Below are positions 62,049 to 64,000 of a stretch of DNA of 64,000 nt, in pieces. A model generated the notes under the pieces. The model was given only the letters and a program-made list of their open reading frames with translations, had not been told where the DNA came from and ran no database searches. The stretch lies in assembly GCF_023278565.1 (NCBI RefSeq), contig NC_064673.1:2976001-3040000 (forward strand), in the 5' to 3' direction. Position numbers and translations under genes: made by a program. This DNA is from Colletotrichum lupini (Eukaryota > Ascomycota > Sordariomycetes > Glomerellales > Glomerellaceae). Each line of letters starts with the position of its first letter. The stretch's first letter is position 1.

Positions 62049-64000
62049 TATATCGTAATAACTTTAACTATCCATAGCCTTACTACACGTTACGTAACCT
62101 CGGTTATATAATTACTAAAGCTTACTTTACTTATACCCTTTATATTAAAACGAGCTTTATACTTATTTCTTATTTTTAATAAATAATTATTCTTTTTATA
62201 TATATTAATACCTTTATAATAACTTTATAATAATTATAAGCTTAGCTCTAACTTAAACCCCTATACTTTTATTAAAAAGTTATTTTTTAAGAACTATGGT
62301 TTATTATATCTTTTTCATAATATTATTTAACCCCTATTACGTCCGTTAATTTTATTTTTAAATAAATTAATATTTTTTAAAAAGATTATTAATACTCTTA
62401 GGCAAAAGCTTGATTATTAGCGAGACTAGCCTAAATAATACTTTATTTTATAAATTAAATCCTAGTTAAAAAATATCTAAGACTTACTAAACTTAAATAA
62501 CTTTATTTCCTTATTAAATCCGTTATTTTTTACTAAGTTTATTTTTTTAATTAAGGAGTATATTAAAATATAAAATACTATTTAAAATTAATTATATAAA
62601 ACGGCTTTAACTAAATACTAACGAAGATTTAAGGAGTTTATTTAATGATAAACTAACTAGTTAAGAAGCGAGGTTATAATCGAACCTTTAAGTAAAAACG
62701 ATTAAATTAAATAACTAATTATTTTAATAAAACTAAAAGTTATAATAATAAATTAGGTACGTTTTATTAAAGAATACGCTTCTTTTATTTAGTAAACCGT
62801 ATTTAAAACGATTTTTTATTTATAAAAAGAGAGATTATATAAATTAATAAATCGCTAGATCTTTTTTATAATTATTTAAAAGAATTTAGAAAATATAAAA
62901 AAAGAGCTTATTAAATTTTTAAACTACTCTTTTTATATTATAATCCGGGTTCTTAAGTAAAAGTACGTACTAAGTAATATTAGTTTACTTATAATTATAA
63001 GAAAGGAATTTAATATAGTTATAAATTGGGCGAACTTTAGTATTAGTTTATTAATTTAGATTAAAAACTTTTCTTTAGCCTATTATTAAGTAACGTAGCT
63101 TAAGCTATTTAAAGTTTAGAAAACCCTCGTTTTAAAAACCTTCTTTTATATAATTATATATTATTTTATTTTAAATTAGTTTAATTAAGAGCTTATTAAG
63201 ATTATTAAATTAGAATAAAAAAGGGAAGCGATCTTTAATATAAAGTATTATACTAAGATTTTTAATAACTTTTTATATAAAGAGGTAGTATATAATAAGA
63301 ATTATAAACGAACTTTTATAATATTTATAATATTAATAAGTTACTTAGATTTTTTTAAATAGAACGAAGCGACTCTTAACTCGTTTACTAATTACTTTTA
63401 TAAAAGAACTTATTATTAAAAGTTAATAAATTATATAAAAGTAGAGCTTATTTTAATAAGTAAAACGAAGTTAAAATATATTTAGCTAAGTAGTAACGAA
63501 GCTTAGAAAATAATTTCCTATTTAAATTAGGAAAAGTATACTAACTTTTATATTAACCTTATTTAAAAAGGCTAGATTTATATAAAACCCCTTTTTAAAT
63601 AGAGTAATATTAACTAAGGTTACTTTAGAAAAACGACTAAAATTAGTAAGCTAAGTAATAAAAAGAACTCTAAGAGAACTTATTTTTTAAATATTATAAT
63701 TATAATTATTAATATTAGTTTACTCCCTAAGCTAAGTACGGAGGGGAATAGGAATAGTAATTTTATTATTTCTTTTATCCCTTTTATTAACTTATACTTT
63801 TTTTTAAAAATATAATCATAAATAACTATAGTACTATTTATTTTATTAATAACTAATCGCTTTTAGAGCCGGATTTTATTTAATAAAATAATAGCTTAGA
63901 AAATATAAATTTTAAAACGGCCTCTTATTTTATTATTATAAAAAGAATAAGGATTATATATAATATTTTTATAAGACTAAAGGGGTTTAAAATAGAGTAT
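62049..64000 (+). mobile_element. RIP-mutated LTR-type element (copy 4), left end only
   Basis: TA-rich, stop-filled DNA continues to the window edge. An LTR-like region runs from about 62049 (TATATCGTAATA) or 62088 to 62232. It is followed by ATTATAAGCTTAGCTCT, the same segment that follows the 5' LTR of copia copy 3, so a related element in plus orientation is likely. The exact left boundary, the target duplication and the class cannot be settled because the right LTR is outside the window. Confidence 0.6.

Noticed and set aside
1..64000. CRISPR arrays, bacterial operons, rRNA or tRNA genes
   Set aside because: No regularly spaced short repeats, no ribosome-binding-site organisation and no cloverleaf-forming segments were recognised; the window is fungal nuclear DNA.

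Overview
This window looks like an accessory, transposon-rich segment of a filamentous ascomycete genome (Pezizomycotina). The evidence is short GT-AG introns of about 50-90 nt, fungal Zn2Cys6 and MFS families, and two sharply different base compositions: gene islands of ordinary GC content, and long TA-rich blocks full of stops whose mutations have the CpA-to-TpA pattern of repeat-induced point mutation (RIP). Slightly more than half of the 64 kb is LTR retrotransposon.

Layout. (1) 1-9.1 kb: an allantoate-permease-like MFS transporter (1364-3417, +) and a fused cysteine-synthase-like/rhodanese protein (6072-8046, -), separated by gene-poor DNA. (2) 9138-16149: a RIP-mutated Ty1/copia element on the minus strand. 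(3) 16253-18602: a DHA2-type drug/proton antiporter isolated between two transposons. (4) 19379-26307: a second Ty1/copia element, plus strand, with a perfect CCTAG target duplication. (5) 26.7-33.1 kb: a secreted L-amino-acid-oxidase-like flavoenzyme, a convergent secreted amidase-signature protein, a short-chain dehydrogenase with a probable N-terminal frameshift, and the 3' half of a SnoaL-like gene. (6) 33105-50184: a 17-kb composite retroelement, a Ty1/copia copy with 177-bp LTRs carrying a nested Ty3/gypsy copy with 540-bp LTRs at 34888-43326. (7) 50.2-62 kb: the 5' half of the SnoaL-like gene, a VOC/glyoxalase-fold dioxygenase-like gene, a Zn2Cys6 regulator cut by a solo LTR, a second DHA2-type transporter with a probable C-terminal frameshift, and a GH127/DUF1680-like gene broken by another RIP-mutated element that leaves the window.

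How the genes fit together. Deleting the transposons in silico restores open frames across the SnoaL-like gene (apart from one TGA) and the regulator. The older order was oxidase(+), amidase(-), SDR(+), SnoaL(-), VOC(+), Zn2Cys6(-), DHA2 exporter(-), GH127(+). SDR, SnoaL-like, VOC, specific regulator and exporter resemble a small metabolic gene cluster, with no visible PKS, NRPS or terpene cyclase. The regulator, the SnoaL-like protein and the GH127 protein are each broken by a transposon and two more genes carry apparent frameshifts, so the region is best read as a decaying cluster in a RIP-active genome. The pathway product cannot be inferred from this sequence.
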